A stretch of 64,000 nucleotides of DNA from Pseudosulfitobacter pseudonitzschiae (GTDB lineage Bacteria > Pseudomonadota > Alphaproteobacteria > Rhodobacterales > Rhodobacteraceae): contig NZ_FQVP01000005.1 in assembly GCF_900129395.1 (NCBI RefSeq), positions 124,001 to 188,000 of the forward strand, in the 5' to 3' direction. The stretch's first letter is position 1, and the number at the start of each line of letters is the position of its first letter. This document shows, piece after piece, positions 35,165-44,457 of the stretch. Under the pieces are notes generated by a model, which made no database searches, had not been told where the DNA came from, and saw only the letters and a program-made list of their open reading frames with translations. The translations under genes were made by a program, and so were the position numbers.

Positions 35165-35371
35165 ATGCGTATGGACAAGATTCAAACACCGCACCATTCT
35201 TCCGAAAAACAGACACTTACCGTGAGCGCCAAACCCACCCCCGCCGACAAGGCACCCGCGCATGACGCGCGCAGCTTGACCGAAGGCGGCGACCAGGCGC
35301 GCATCGTGCTGGACGGTCAGGTCTATACCCTGCGCATCACCCGCGCGGGCAAGCTGATCCTGACCAAATGA
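35165..35371 (+). CDS. hemP: Hemin uptake protein HemP/HmuP
   Basis: A 68-residue protein whose last 25 residues carry the HemP signature (LDGQVYTLRITRAGKLILTK). The N-terminal half is Lys/Pro/His-rich and disordered-looking. HemP-family proteins are needed for expression or function of heme receptors and act in the cytoplasm; the position next to the hmu locus agrees. The in-frame ATG at 35171 is an alternative start. It overlaps the next gene by 4 bases (ATGA). Confidence 0.88.
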   Translation: MRMDKIQTPHHSSEKQTLTVSAKPTPADKAPAHDARSLTEGGDQARIVLDGQVYTLRITRAGKLILTK

Positions 35372-35847
35372 GCGGGCCTGCGAACACGCGTGGCGGGGCT
35401 GCGGTGGGGTTGCTGACCGAGCTTGACGGGGTCGAGGCGGCATCGGTCATCTACCTGCGCCTGTGGAGCGACGGGCCGGACGGCCAGGCGATGCTGTGGA
35501 GCGATCTGAGCCGTACGCTGGGCCGCGATCGGGGCAGGCGGACCCTGCAGGCGTTCGAGCAGCTTTGCGCCCTATGCGCCCGACATGGACGCCGTCCGCT
35601 GATGCGCCATTCGGTTGAATGCAAATGTCTGGGTGCGGACGAGGCGTGCTTTGCCAATTTCGTGGCGCTTGCCGCGACCGGGGCGCAAGAGGACGCGATG
35701 CTGATCGCGACATTGCTGGTGCGCGCTGACGTGGCGCCGCAGATCACGTCGCTGGCTGCCAACTTCGGCTTGGGTTTGCAACAGATGCGACCGGCAGCGC
35801 CCCGCGACCTGGACCTGTCCAGACCGCAGGCCGCTACGCTGCACTAA
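35368..35847 (+). CDS. Cysteine-rich small protein coupled to hemP, unknown function
   Basis: A 159-residue soluble protein. The middle holds five Cys in a compact arrangement: CALC (Cys67, Cys70), CKC (Cys85, Cys87) and Cys94 in EACF. This resembles a site for a metal or iron-sulfur cluster. The remainder is helical and Leu/Ala-rich. No named family is recognised. Its ATG overlaps the hemP stop, so the two are co-translated and a role in heme or iron handling is likely by position. Its end overlaps the convergent mtlK gene by 4 bases. Confidence 0.72.
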   Translation: MSGPANTRGGAAVGLLTELDGVEAASVIYLRLWSDGPDGQAMLWSDLSRTLGRDRGRRTLQAFEQLCALCARHGRRPLMRHSVECKCLGADEACFANFVALAATGAQEDAMLIATLLVRADVAPQITSLAANFGLGLQQMRPAAPRDLDLSRPQAATLH

Positions 35848-37322
35848 CCCTTGGCATAGGCGGTCAGCGCCGCTTCTGCCCCATCGGTCCAGATCATCGC
35901 CAGCCAGCGGCCAAAGGGTTGGGCAAAGGCAGGCACATTGGCCAGATTGCCGTAATATTGCGTTTGCGCCAGCCACGCCGCCGGATCGTCCTTGGCCGCT
36001 ATGGCCGCCGTTTGCAGGCTGTCCCAATGCGGGTCGTTGGGCGCGATCATGCTGCCATCCTCGCGGGTGCCTTCGCACATCCGTGCCCACAGTGCCTCGG
36101 CCAGGGCCAGCCCCTCGACGGGGGTGCCCGCAGCCAACCCGTCGCGCAGGATCGGCAGGACGAAACCAGTGTGACGCGATGATCCGTCAAAGGCGACACG
36201 GCGGGTGGTATCGACGATGGCGGTGTTGGCGAAGCGTTCGGAAATCAGGGCGGCGTAACTCTCGGGGGTCATGCCGGGCACCGGCTGGACATGGGGCGCG
36301 ATTTCGTCCCGTTCCACACGATTAAAGAAATCGGCAATCGCGGGATGGGCCATGCAGCCGGAAATCGTCGGGACAGACAGGATTTCGCCCGCATTTGCCA
36401 AAAGCTGGTGTCCTGCGTTCAACATGCGGATCTTCATCGACTCGTACCCTTGCACATCGTCGGTAAAGGTCGCACCCGCACGGTTCCAATCGGGGCGTCC
36501 GGCGCAGAAGTCATCCTCGATCACCCACTGGCGAAAGTTCTCGTGCGTCACGGGGGCGGCATCGTCGATGCCTTGTGCGCGGGCCAAAGCCAGTTCGGCG
36601 GGACCGGTGGCGGGCACGATGCAATCGACCATCGCATTGGGAAAGCTGGCGTTCGTGTCGATCCAGTCGGCCAGCGCCGGATCACTCAGCCGCGCCAGCG
36701 ACACGACCGTTTGCCGCAGGACCGCGCCGTTGCCCTGCAGGTTGTCACAGCTTTGCCCGGTAAAGGGGGGTGTACCTGCCGCCTGTCGCTGCGCCAGTGC
36801 CGCGACCATCGCGCCAAAGGCGGTGCGGGGGCTGTCAGGGTGGGCCGCGTCGTGCTGCATGTCCGGATGGCCCGCGTCAAAGCCGCCGGTGACAGGATCG
36901 ACGTAATAGCCGCCCTCGGTCACGGTCAGCGCGACGATACGGATCGCAGGATCTGCCATCTGGGCGATCAGGGCGGCGTTGTCATCCTCGATGGGAAGAT
37001 AGCCGATCATCGACCCCACGACCTCGGCGCTTACGCCTGAAGGGTCCAGTTCGATAAGCGTTGTCAGACAATCCTGCGCCAGCAGCCGTGCGCGCTGTGG
37101 CGCGTCGGCTTGCCTGACACTGGCGCCGATGATGGCCCAGTCGTGGGCCAGTCCCATCTGCATCAGACGGTGCAAATACCACGCCTGGTGGGCGCGGTGG
37201 AAATTGCCCAGACCGATGTGCACGATCCCCGCGGTCAGCTTGGTGCGGTCATAGGTGGGCACGGACACAGCATCCGGCAACTCAGCCAGCGCGGCGTCGC
37301 GCAGCGGTATCAGCTCATCCAT
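35844..37322 (-). CDS. mtlK: Mannitol 2-dehydrogenase (long-chain polyol dehydrogenase)
   Basis: A 492-residue NAD-dependent polyol dehydrogenase. The N-terminal nucleotide-binding region contains VHIGLGNFHRAHQAWYLH and the catalytic region contains ESMKIRMLNAGHQLLA, with the active-site Lys of the family (usually K-x4-N-x3-H). It oxidises D-mannitol to fructose, and often arabitol. It is the last gene of the polyol operon, its start overlapping the sorbitol dehydrogenase gene by 13 bases. Confidence 0.92.
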   Translation of the reverse strand: MDELIPLRDAALAELPDAVSVPTYDRTKLTAGIVHIGLGNFHRAHQAWYLHRLMQMGLAHDWAIIGASVRQADAPQRARLLAQDCLTTLIELDPSGVSAEVVGSMIGYLPIEDDNAALIAQMADPAIRIVALTVTEGGYYVDPVTGGFDAGHPDMQHDAAHPDSPRTAFGAMVAALAQRQAAGTPPFTGQSCDNLQGNGAVLRQTVVSLARLSDPALADWIDTNASFPNAMVDCIVPATGPAELALARAQGIDDAAPVTHENFRQWVIEDDFCAGRPDWNRAGATFTDDVQGYESMKIRMLNAGHQLLANAGEILSVPTISGCMAHPAIADFFNRVERDEIAPHVQPVPGMTPESYAALISERFANTAIVDTTRRVAFDGSSRHTGFVLPILRDGLAAGTPVEGLALAEALWARMCEGTREDGSMIAPNDPHWDSLQTAAIAAKDDPAAWLAQTQYYGNLANVPAFAQPFGRWLAMIWTDGAEAALTAYAKG

Positions 37323-38083
37323 TGGCCACCATCGACGTTATAGGTTTGCGCAAGGATGTAATCGGCGTCGCTGCTGGCCAGAAACACGGCCATGCCGGTC
37401 AGATCGGCGGCGGTGCCCATGCGACCGTGCGGCACGGCGGCCCCCACCTCGCGTTTCTTCTGACCCGGCGCCTTGCCCTCGTATTTGGCAAAGAACGCAT
37501 CGACCCCATCCCAATGCTCGCCGTCCACTACGCCGGGGGCGATGGCGTTGACGTTGATGCCGTGTTCGATCAGGTTCAGCGCCGCCGATTGGGTCAGGCT
37601 GATAATCGCGGCCTTTGTCGCGCAATAGACGGCAACCAGCGGTTCGCCACGGCGGCCGGCTTGGCTGGACATGTTGATGATCTTGCCGCCACCGCCGCGC
37701 GCAATCATGTGTTTGGCGACCGCTTGCAGGGTGAACAGGGTGCCCGCGACGTTGATGTCGAATGTGCGTTCGAAATCGGAGCGGGTGATTTCGATGATAG
37801 GAGCGGCGGTAAAGATGGCGGCGTTGTTGATCAGGATATCGATCTGTCCCAACTGCGCCACCGTTTCGGCCACCGCGCTGTCGATGCTGGCCTGATCGGT
37901 TACGTCCATGTGCACGGCAATGGCCGCTGCGCCTATGTCGGCCGCTGCTGCGCGGGCACGCGCGATGTCTATGTCTGCGATTGCAACGCGCGCCCCTTCG
38001 GCGACGTAGGCCTGGGCGAAAGCCAAGCCGATGCCGCGTGCTGCCCCTGTGATCAGGGCGCATTTTCCGTTCAGTCGGGTCAT
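37310..38083 (-). CDS. smoS: Sorbitol (L-iditol 2-) dehydrogenase, SDR family
   Basis: A 257-residue short-chain dehydrogenase with nucleotide motif TGAARGIG, structural NNAA, and the catalytic Ser-Tyr-Lys set ([20 protein letters not shown]). The closest known type is SmoS of Rhodobacter sphaeroides, which oxidises D-glucitol to fructose and galactitol to tagatose. The gene order matches that cluster. It overlaps smoK by 4 bases. Confidence 0.9.
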   Translation of the reverse strand: MTRLNGKCALITGAARGIGLAFAQAYVAEGARVAIADIDIARARAAAADIGAAAIAVHMDVTDQASIDSAVAETVAQLGQIDILINNAAIFTAAPIIEITRSDFERTFDINVAGTLFTLQAVAKHMIARGGGGKIINMSSQAGRRGEPLVAVYCATKAAIISLTQSAALNLIEHGINVNAIAPGVVDGEHWDGVDAFFAKYEGKAPGQKKREVGAAVPHGRMGTAADLTGMAVFLASSDADYILAQTYNVDGGQWMS

Positions 38084-39084
38084 TGGATGCGCAGACCCTT
38101 GTCGTCAAAGCGGTGGATCTGGTCCGCGCGCGGATTGAGGTGGATGGTGTCCCCGTGGCGCAGGTTCACCTCGCCCGCGACACGCACGGTCAGCATCTCG
38201 GCCAGACCGGTGTCATGCACGTGAAAGAACGTGTCCGAGCCAAGGTGTTCGGCAACCCCGACACGGCCCTGCCACTGCCCGTCTGTCTCGACCACGTCGA
38301 TATGTTCGGGGCGCACGCCGATGGTGTGAGCGTCGTGTTTGGCGGCCTCGGGCCCTTCGATCAGGTTCATCTTGGGCGAGCCGATAAAGCCCGCGACAAA
38401 GACGTTGCGCGGGGCGCGGTACAGGTCCAGCGGGCTGCCGACCTGTTCGATGTTCCCGGCGCGCAGCACGACGATCTTGTCGGCCATGGTCATCGCCTCG
38501 ACCTGATCGTGGGTGACATAGATCATCGTAGTTTTCAGGCGCTTGTGCAGTTCCGAGATCTCCAGCCGCATCCCCACACGCAGGGCGGCGTCAAGGTTCG
38601 ACAGGGGCTCGTCAAACAGGAACGCCGCAGGTTCGCGCACGATGGCGCGGCCGATGGCGACCCGCTGGCGCTGCCCGCCGGACAGTTGGCCGGGGCGGCG
38701 GTCCAGGTAATCGGTCAGGTTCAGCGCGGTGGCCGCCTGTTCGATCCGGCGGTCCTGTTCCGCCTTGTCGACACCGGCCATGCGCATGGGAAAGGCAATG
38801 TTCTTGCGCACCGACATATGCGGATAGAGCGCGTAGGACTGGAACACCATCGCCAGCCCGCGTTTGGCGGGCGAGATAGCCGTGGCGTCCGCCCCGTCGA
38901 TCAGGATGGTGCCCGAGGTGATGTCCTCGAGCCCCGCGATCAGCCGCAGCAGCGTGGACTTGCCGCATCCCGAGGGTCCGACAAAGACGGTGAATTCGCC
39001 GTCTTCGATGGTCAGGTCCAGTGGCGGAATGACCTGCACGTCGCCAAAGTTCTTGGTGACCTGTTGAAGCGTGATCTGTCCCAT
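38080..39084 (-). CDS. smoK: Polyol ABC transporter ATP-binding protein
   Basis: A 334-residue MalK-type ATPase: Walker [18 protein letters not shown], signature [15 protein letters not shown], Walker [13 protein letters not shown], switch His in [10 protein letters not shown], and a C-terminal regulatory OB domain of about 100 residues. It energises the polyol importer with SmoF and SmoG. It begins 10 bases after smoG. Confidence 0.93.
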   Translation of the reverse strand: MGQITLQQVTKNFGDVQVIPPLDLTIEDGEFTVFVGPSGCGKSTLLRLIAGLEDITSGTILIDGADATAISPAKRGLAMVFQSYALYPHMSVRKNIAFPMRMAGVDKAEQDRRIEQAATALNLTDYLDRRPGQLSGGQRQRVAIGRAIVREPAAFLFDEPLSNLDAALRVGMRLEISELHKRLKTTMIYVTHDQVEAMTMADKIVVLRAGNIEQVGSPLDLYRAPRNVFVAGFIGSPKMNLIEGPEAAKHDAHTIGVRPEHIDVVETDGQWQGRVGVAEHLGSDTFFHVHDTGLAEMLTVRVAGEVNLRHGDTIHLNPRADQIHRFDDKGLRIQ

Positions 39085-39094
39085 ATTCTTATCC

Positions 39095-39925
39095 TTATTT
39101 CACAGCGCCGAAGGTCAGGCCGCGCACCAGTTGTTTCTGGCTGAACCAGCCAAGTATCAGGATCGGTGCGATGGCCATGGTCGAGGCGGCAGAGAGCTTG
39201 GCGTAAAACAGCCCCTCAGGGCTTGAGTAGCTGGCGATGAAGGCGGTCAGCGGCGCGGCCTTGGCGGCGGTCAGGTTCAGCGTCCAGAACGCCTCGTTCC
39301 ACGCCAGGATGATGTTCAGCAACACGGTCGAGGCAATGCCGGGCACGGCCATCGGTGTGAGCACATAGAGGATTTCCTCTTTCAACGAGGCACCATCCAT
39401 CCGCGCCGCTTCCAGGATCTCGCCCGGAATTTCGCGGAAATAGGTGTAGAGCATCCAGATGATGATCGGCAGGTTGATCAGCATCAGCACCACGGTCAGG
39501 CCGACGCGACTGTCCAGCAGGCCCATTTTGATGAAGATAAGGTAGATCGGATAGAGCACACCCACCGCAGGCAGCATCTTGGTCGACAGCATCCACAGCA
39601 GGATGTCCTTGGTGCGCGCGGAGGGGACAAAGGCCATGGACCACGCCGCGGGCACCGCCACGATGATGCCCAGCAGGGTGGAGCCGCCCGCTATGATGAC
39701 CGAGTTCCACAGGAACCGCATGTAATCCGAGCGTTCCTGCACCACGCGGTAGTTGTCCAGCGTCCAGTCAAAGAACAGGAACACCGGCGGATCGGCGATG
39801 GCTGTGGCTTCGGACTTGAAGCTGGTCAGGATGGTCCAGAGGATCGGAAAGAAGATCAGCAGGCCGATGCCCCAGGCGAGGACGGTGTTGATGAGCTTGC
39901 GTTGGTTGGTGACGTTGCGTGCCAT
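39095..39925 (-). CDS. smoG: Polyol ABC transporter permease
   Basis: A 276-residue MalG-type permease with six membrane helices and the cytoplasmic EAA loop ([23 protein letters not shown] region). It pairs with SmoF to form the channel. It starts 8 bases after the smoF stop. Confidence 0.92.
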   Translation of the reverse strand: MARNVTNQRKLINTVLAWGIGLLIFFPILWTILTSFKSEATAIADPPVFLFFDWTLDNYRVVQERSDYMRFLWNSVIIAGGSTLLGIIVAVPAAWSMAFVPSARTKDILLWMLSTKMLPAVGVLYPIYLIFIKMGLLDSRVGLTVVLMLINLPIIIWMLYTYFREIPGEILEAARMDGASLKEEILYVLTPMAVPGIASTVLLNIILAWNEAFWTLNLTAAKAAPLTAFIASYSSPEGLFYAKLSAASTMAIAPILILGWFSQKQLVRGLTFGAVK

Positions 39926-39933
39926 GGTCTACC

Positions 39934-40800
39934 TCATGCGTCCAGGTTTTTGCCGACGATGCGCATCAGGAAGATGGCGACGATGTTGGCCAGGATCACG
40001 GCAAAGATGCCGCCCGCCGACCCCAGACCGACGTTCTGGCTTTCCAGCACCCGCTGGTAGATCAGATAGGTCAACGTCTTGGTGCCGAAGGACCCTTGGG
40101 TGGTCACAAAGATTTCGGCAAAGATCGACAGCAGGAAAATGGTCTGTATCAGCACCACGACCGTGATGGCCCGGCTCAGGTGGGGCAGGGTGATATAGCC
40201 GAACCGCGACAGGGGCGGGGCACCATCCATTTCGGCGGCCTCAAGCTGTTCACTGTCCAGCGACTGGATCGCGGTCAGCAGGATCAGCGTGGCAAAGGGC
40301 AGCCATTGCCATGCGACGATGATGACGATCGAGGTCATCGATGCCTGGCTGAGCCATTCGATCGGTGCGGCGCCGAAAAATTTCCACAGGTGGGCGAACA
40401 AGCCGTTCACGGGGTCCATGAACATGTTCTTCCACACCAGCGCCGACACGGTCGGCATGACAAAGAAGGGGGCGATCACGAGGATGCGCACGATGCCCTG
40501 TCCCCACATCGGCTGATCCAGCAGGATCGCCAGCAGGATGCCAAAGACAACTGTAATCGCCAGCACACCGCCGACAATCACCAGCGTGGCAATGACCGAG
40601 GGCCAGAAGGCGGATGAGCTGAAAAAGCGCACATAGTTGTCAAAGCCGACCCAGCCCAGATCACCGCCGCGCAGGGGCAGGTATTTCTTGAACGAGAAGT
40701 AAAGGGTCATGCACAGAGGCACCAGCATCCAACCCAAAAGCAGGATCACGGCGGGGGCCATCATCAGACGTGCGGCGGATCGGGAAGCTTTGGTGGCCAT
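39934..40800 (-). CDS. smoF: Polyol ABC transporter permease
   Basis: A 288-residue MalF-type permease with six membrane helices and the EAA loop (EQLEAAEMDGAPPLSRFGYI). It is the first of the three inner-membrane components after the binding-protein gene. It is separated from smoE by a 116-base gap containing a stem-loop. Confidence 0.92.
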   Translation of the reverse strand: MATKASRSAARLMMAPAVILLLGWMLVPLCMTLYFSFKKYLPLRGGDLGWVGFDNYVRFFSSSAFWPSVIATLVIVGGVLAITVVFGILLAILLDQPMWGQGIVRILVIAPFFVMPTVSALVWKNMFMDPVNGLFAHLWKFFGAAPIEWLSQASMTSIVIIVAWQWLPFATLILLTAIQSLDSEQLEAAEMDGAPPLSRFGYITLPHLSRAITVVVLIQTIFLLSIFAEIFVTTQGSFGTKTLTYLIYQRVLESQNVGLGSAGGIFAVILANIVAIFLMRIVGKNLDA

Positions 40801-40872
40801 GGGGGTCTCCTTGCCAATGGCGTGCCTTGAACAGGGTCACGCAACGGGGGCGTTCAGAGGAACTGTTGGGGA

Positions 40873-40899
40873 TCGGAGGGCAGGTTTGCCGCCCTCCGA
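40873..40899 (-). terminator. Stem-loop between smoE and smoF
   Basis: TCGGAGGGC pairs with GCCCTCCGA around a 9-base loop. There is no T-run, so it is better read as a 3-prime stabiliser or partial terminator that keeps binding-protein mRNA above permease mRNA, as in many ABC operons. Confidence 0.55.
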
Positions 40900-40916
40900 A
40901 AGGTTTGCTCGACGGG

Positions 40917-42236
40917 TCAGTAGCCTGCGGCTTCCATCTCGTCTGTGGTCAGCGCCTGCGCTTTTTCCAGCGCCTCTTCGGCGGTTTGCTGACCGGCAAG
41001 GGCGGCCGAGAATTCCTGGCCCACTTGCGTGGCGATGCCTGCAAACTCGGGGATCGCGACGAACTGGACGCCGGTATAGGGGACGGGGTCCACGGTCGGG
41101 TTGGTCGGATCAGCCGCGTTGATCGATTCCAGCGTCATTTCGGCAAAAGGTGCGGCCGAGGTGTATTCCTCGTTCTCGTACAGCGATGTGCGCGTGCCCG
41201 GAGGGACGTTTGCCCAGCCTTCGTTTGCTGCGACCAGTGCGGTGTATTCCTTGCTCGTGGCCCAGGCGACGAATTTCTTGGCGGCATCAACCTTGTCCGA
41301 TCCTGCGGGGATCGCCAGCGACCACGCCCACAGCCAGTTGCCTCGTTTGCCCAGACCCTTGTCGGGCGCCAGTGCAAAGCCGACCTGGTCGGCAACGGTG
41401 GAATCGTCGGGGTTGGTCACGAAGGACGCCGCAACCGTGGCATCGATCCACATGCCGCATTTGCCTTGCTGGAACAGCGAGAGATTTTCGTTGAACCCGT
41501 TGGTGGACGCGCCCGGAGGGCCGTAGTTGTTCATCAGGTCCAGATAGTCGGTCAGCGTCGCCTTCCATGCGTCGGTGTCGAATTGCGGTTTCCACTCCTC
41601 GTCGAACCAGCGCGCGCCGTACGAGTTGGCCATGGCACTCAGGAACGCCATGTTCTCGCCCCAGCCGGCCTTGCCCCGCAGGCAGATGCCATAAACTTCG
41701 GCATCTTTGTCAGTCATCGCTTCGGCTGCAGCGCGGATGTCGTCCCACGTGGGAGCATCGGGCATTTCCATGCCTGCGGCTTCCATCAGGTCCTTGCGGT
41801 ACATCACCATCGAGCTTTCGCCATAGAACGGTGCAGCGTACAGTTCGCCATCGACGGTCAGACCGCCGCGCATGGCGGGCAGGATGTCATCGGCGTCCCA
41901 TTCCGCAGGCAAGTCGTTCAACGACACCAGCCAGTTTTGCGCGCCCCAGATCGGCACTTCGTAGGTGCCGATGGTCATCACGTCGAACTGCCCGCCCTTC
42001 GTGGCGATGTCCTGTGTCACGCGCTGGCGCAGCACGTTCTCTTCCAGCGTGACCCACTCAAGGGCGATGTCGGGGTTTTTCGCGGTAAAGTCGTCGGTCA
42101 GGCCCTGCATACGGACCATGTCGCCGTTGTTCACGGTCGCAATAGTAAGGGTTGTTGTGTGGCTGTCGGCAAATGCGCCGGTTGCGGTGGCCAGCGCAAG
42201 AACGCTCGCCGCACAAAATGCGGTTCTCAAGGTCAT
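40917..42236 (-). CDS. smoE: Polyol ABC transporter substrate-binding protein
   Basis: A 439-residue family 1 extracellular solute-binding protein. The signal peptide ends near TGAFADS. The mature chain includes NPDIALEWVTLEENVLRQRV and FDVMTIGTYEVPIWGAQ, typical of sorbitol/mannitol binding proteins. It delivers polyols to SmoFG. The start at 42236 has GGGAGGAAA upstream; the longer frame to 42302 crosses the operator and is rejected. Confidence 0.93.
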   Translation of the reverse strand: MTLRTAFCAASVLALATATGAFADSHTTTLTIATVNNGDMVRMQGLTDDFTAKNPDIALEWVTLEENVLRQRVTQDIATKGGQFDVMTIGTYEVPIWGAQNWLVSLNDLPAEWDADDILPAMRGGLTVDGELYAAPFYGESSMVMYRKDLMEAAGMEMPDAPTWDDIRAAAEAMTDKDAEVYGICLRGKAGWGENMAFLSAMANSYGARWFDEEWKPQFDTDAWKATLTDYLDLMNNYGPPGASTNGFNENLSLFQQGKCGMWIDATVAASFVTNPDDSTVADQVGFALAPDKGLGKRGNWLWAWSLAIPAGSDKVDAAKKFVAWATSKEYTALVAANEGWANVPPGTRTSLYENEEYTSAAPFAEMTLESINAADPTNPTVDPVPYTGVQFVAIPEFAGIATQVGQEFSAALAGQQTAEEALEKAQALTTDEMEAAGY

Positions 42237-42309
42237 CCGGTTTCCTCCCTGGTGATTGGATGCTTGACCCGGAGTGAACCAAAGAACTAAGCGCGGAGTC
42301 AATAAAAAC

Positions 42310-42323
42310 TTTACGCGCGTAAA
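42310..42323. promoter_or_regulatory. LacI-type operator upstream of the polyol operon
   Basis: The perfect 14-bp palindrome TTTACGCGCGTAAA lies 74 bases upstream of smoE, between it and the regulator gene. The central CG and dyad symmetry are typical of LacI-family operators. A 13 of 14 copy lies before the regulator gene itself. Confidence 0.75.
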
Positions 42324-42346
42324 TAAGTTGAGGGCGCAAACGGACC

Positions 42347-43375
42347 TCAGGCCGAGGCGCGCATGACCAGTTTTCCCTCAAAAAGGGTTTCGATACGCGG
42401 GCCTGCGCTGCGTCCGCCTTCGATCAGGTGGAACAGCGCCTCGACGCTTCGTTCTGATATTTTTTCGTAATCCTGCGCAATCGTGGTCAGGGGCGGGCAC
42501 CCGAATCGCGAGAAAGGATGGTCGTCATGGCCCGCCACCCGCAGCGCGCAGTCCGCATCGCGGCCTACACGCATCCCGCGTTCATAGCAGGCCGCCAGAA
42601 AGCCGATGGCCAGCCGGTCGTTGCTGCACAATACGGTGTCGGATGTCAGCAGCTTGCGGTCGATCACATCCAGCCCGCCGCGATAGCCGACTTCTTCGAA
42701 CCCCCAGCCTTCGCCGGCGACGCGGATCACCTGGGGGGCAAAGCCATTGGCCTCCATCGCCTGAATGTAACCATTGCGCCGTTTGTTGGCATTCGGGTTC
42801 ACCGGGGGCATTTCAAAAAAACAGGGCGGCTGGCCGGTGCGGCACAGGTATTCGACGCTGAGTTTGACGAATTGCGTGTTGTCTGACCCGACAAACGCTT
42901 CGCCCACGCCCTCGATGTTGCTGTCGAACAGTACGGTGGGCACATCGTCGCAAAACTTTTCGACAGCGGCGCGGTCCGATGCGCGGCCCAGGGGCGCCAA
43001 CAGCACGCCCGCCGGTTTGAGCGAGCGCAGGCTGTCGAGAATTTCCACCTCGAGCGCGCTGTCGCCATGGGCGCTGAACAGGGTGGGCCAGAATCCGGCT
43101 TGCATACAGCGCTGTTCGATGTTGCGCGCAATCTCGGCAAAGAACGGATCGGCCAGATAGGGCACCACGATCCCGATGTTCTTGGTCAGGCGGCGGTTCT
43201 GGTTCACCGCAAAGATGTTAGGGCGATAGTCGTATTGCTCCAACGCCTCTTCGATACGCGCGCGGGTCTTGGGGCGCACGCTGGACGGATCGTTGAAGTA
43301 TTTCGATACCGTAGGACGCGAGATGCCGCTGACGCGGGCGAACTGCTCCATGTTGCGGATCTTGCTGTCGTCCAT
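42347..43375 (-). CDS. LacI-family transcriptional regulator of the polyol operon
   Basis: A 342-residue regulator. The N-terminal helix-turn-helix and hinge (MEQFARVSGISRPTVSKYFN, then RIEEALEQYDYRPN) precede a periplasmic-binding-protein-like sensor domain (NIGIVVPYLADPFFAEIARN). It lies directly upstream of smoE in the same orientation and most likely represses the operon until a polyol binds. An operator copy upstream suggests autoregulation. The start at 43375 is chosen because the helix-turn-helix then begins a few residues in. Confidence 0.9.
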   Translation of the reverse strand: MDDSKIRNMEQFARVSGISRPTVSKYFNDPSSVRPKTRARIEEALEQYDYRPNIFAVNQNRRLTKNIGIVVPYLADPFFAEIARNIEQRCMQAGFWPTLFSAHGDSALEVEILDSLRSLKPAGVLLAPLGRASDRAAVEKFCDDVPTVLFDSNIEGVGEAFVGSDNTQFVKLSVEYLCRTGQPPCFFEMPPVNPNANKRRNGYIQAMEANGFAPQVIRVAGEGWGFEEVGYRGGLDVIDRKLLTSDTVLCSNDRLAIGFLAACYERGMRVGRDADCALRVAGHDDHPFSRFGCPPLTTIAQDYEKISERSVEALFHLIEGGRSAGPRIETLFEGKLVMRASA

Positions 43376-43411
43376 GGCATCGGTCCTTGAGCGGTTGCGC
43401 AACGCGAGAAT

Positions 43412-43425
43412 TTTCCGCGCGTAAA
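43412..43425. promoter_or_regulatory. Second LacI-type operator, upstream of the regulator gene
   Basis: TTTCCGCGCGTAAA differs by one base from the palindrome before smoE and lies 37 bases upstream of the regulator start. Its pairing with the first site supports direct autoregulation and possible DNA looping over the gene. Confidence 0.65.
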
Positions 43426-43613
43426 GCAGATTTCTTTACACGAAACTTAGCCGCGCACAGGCGGGCAGGGCAAGGGCAAGCTGGGAACGGATGTATCCGT
43501 ACCAGCCTTCGAGGCGCGTATCGCTGCGTCACAGCCCGCGGCGGAGGCTTGTCCGTCTGGACACTTGCCCTGCGATCAAGGCACCATGCGCCCGCTGGCA
43601 GGAGGAGCTTTGC

Positions 43614-44453
43614 ATGACCGATCCCTTAACTTCGCGTTTTTTCGCCGTCTCGGTGGCGGATGGTGTGGCCCATATCGAAATGGACAATGCGGCCAAGGCC
43701 AACAGCATGACGCCCGCGTTCTGGGACGACCTGCCGCGCATCGCTGCGGCGCTGGACACCGATCCCGCCGTCCGCTGCGTGGTGATTTCGGGGCGCGGTA
43801 AACATTTTACGGCCGGTATGGATCTGGCCGCCTTTCAGGGCATCATGGAACTGACCGGGCAGGAACCAGGGCGTGCCGCCTATGCCATGCGCAAGCTGGT
43901 GCTGAAGCTGCAAGCGTCGCTGTCTGCGCTGGAAGAGATGCGGGTGCCGGTGATTGCCGCGATACATGGGGCCTGTCTGGGTGGGGGCATCGACCTGATC
44001 ACCGCCTGCGACATCCGGCTGTGCACTGCCGACACCGCGTTCGGCATCGAGGAAATCAACATCGGCATGGCCGCCGACGTGGGCACGCTGCAGCGTATGC
44101 CCAAGCTGATGGCCCCCGGTGTTGTGCGCGAACTGGCCTACACGGGGCGGCGGTTTTCGGCGGAGGAGGCCAAGGGCTGGGGCATCGTCAATGCCATACA
44201 CGCCGACCGCGATGCGGTGATTGCCGCCGCATTGGAGATGGCGAAGACCATCGCCGCCCGCTCGCCGCTGGCGGTTGCGGGCATCAAGCAGGCAGTGACC
44301 TATGCGCGGGACCATTCCGTTGCCGACGGGCTGGACCAGATCGCCACATGGAACGCTGGCATGTTGCGCCCTGACGATCTGACCCGCGCGATGGGTGCCA
44401 GGATGAAACAACAGCAGGCCCTGTTCGATGACCTGCTGACAGATGCAGGATAA
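43614..44453 (+). CDS. Crotonase-family protein resembling dienoyl-CoA isomerase (ECH1 type)
   Basis: A 279-residue crotonase. Oxyanion-hole stretches are GKHFTAGMDL and HGACLGGGIDL. The region ITACDIRL, then EEINIGMAADVGTLQRMP, keeps the Asp/Glu/Asp set that marks delta3,5-delta2,4-dienoyl-CoA isomerase in ECH1 rather than a simple hydratase. That enzyme shifts conjugated double bases of unsaturated acyl-CoA during beta-oxidation. The start has GGAGGAG upstream. It begins a three-gene run with an alcohol dehydrogenase and a thioesterase; the physiological substrate is not evident. Confidence 0.8.
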   Translation: MTDPLTSRFFAVSVADGVAHIEMDNAAKANSMTPAFWDDLPRIAAALDTDPAVRCVVISGRGKHFTAGMDLAAFQGIMELTGQEPGRAAYAMRKLVLKLQASLSALEEMRVPVIAAIHGACLGGGIDLITACDIRLCTADTAFGIEEINIGMAADVGTLQRMPKLMAPGVVRELAYTGRRFSAEEAKGWGIVNAIHADRDAVIAAALEMAKTIAARSPLAVAGIKQAVTYARDHSVADGLDQIATWNAGMLRPDDLTRAMGARMKQQQALFDDLLTDAG

Positions 44454-44457
44454 GCCA

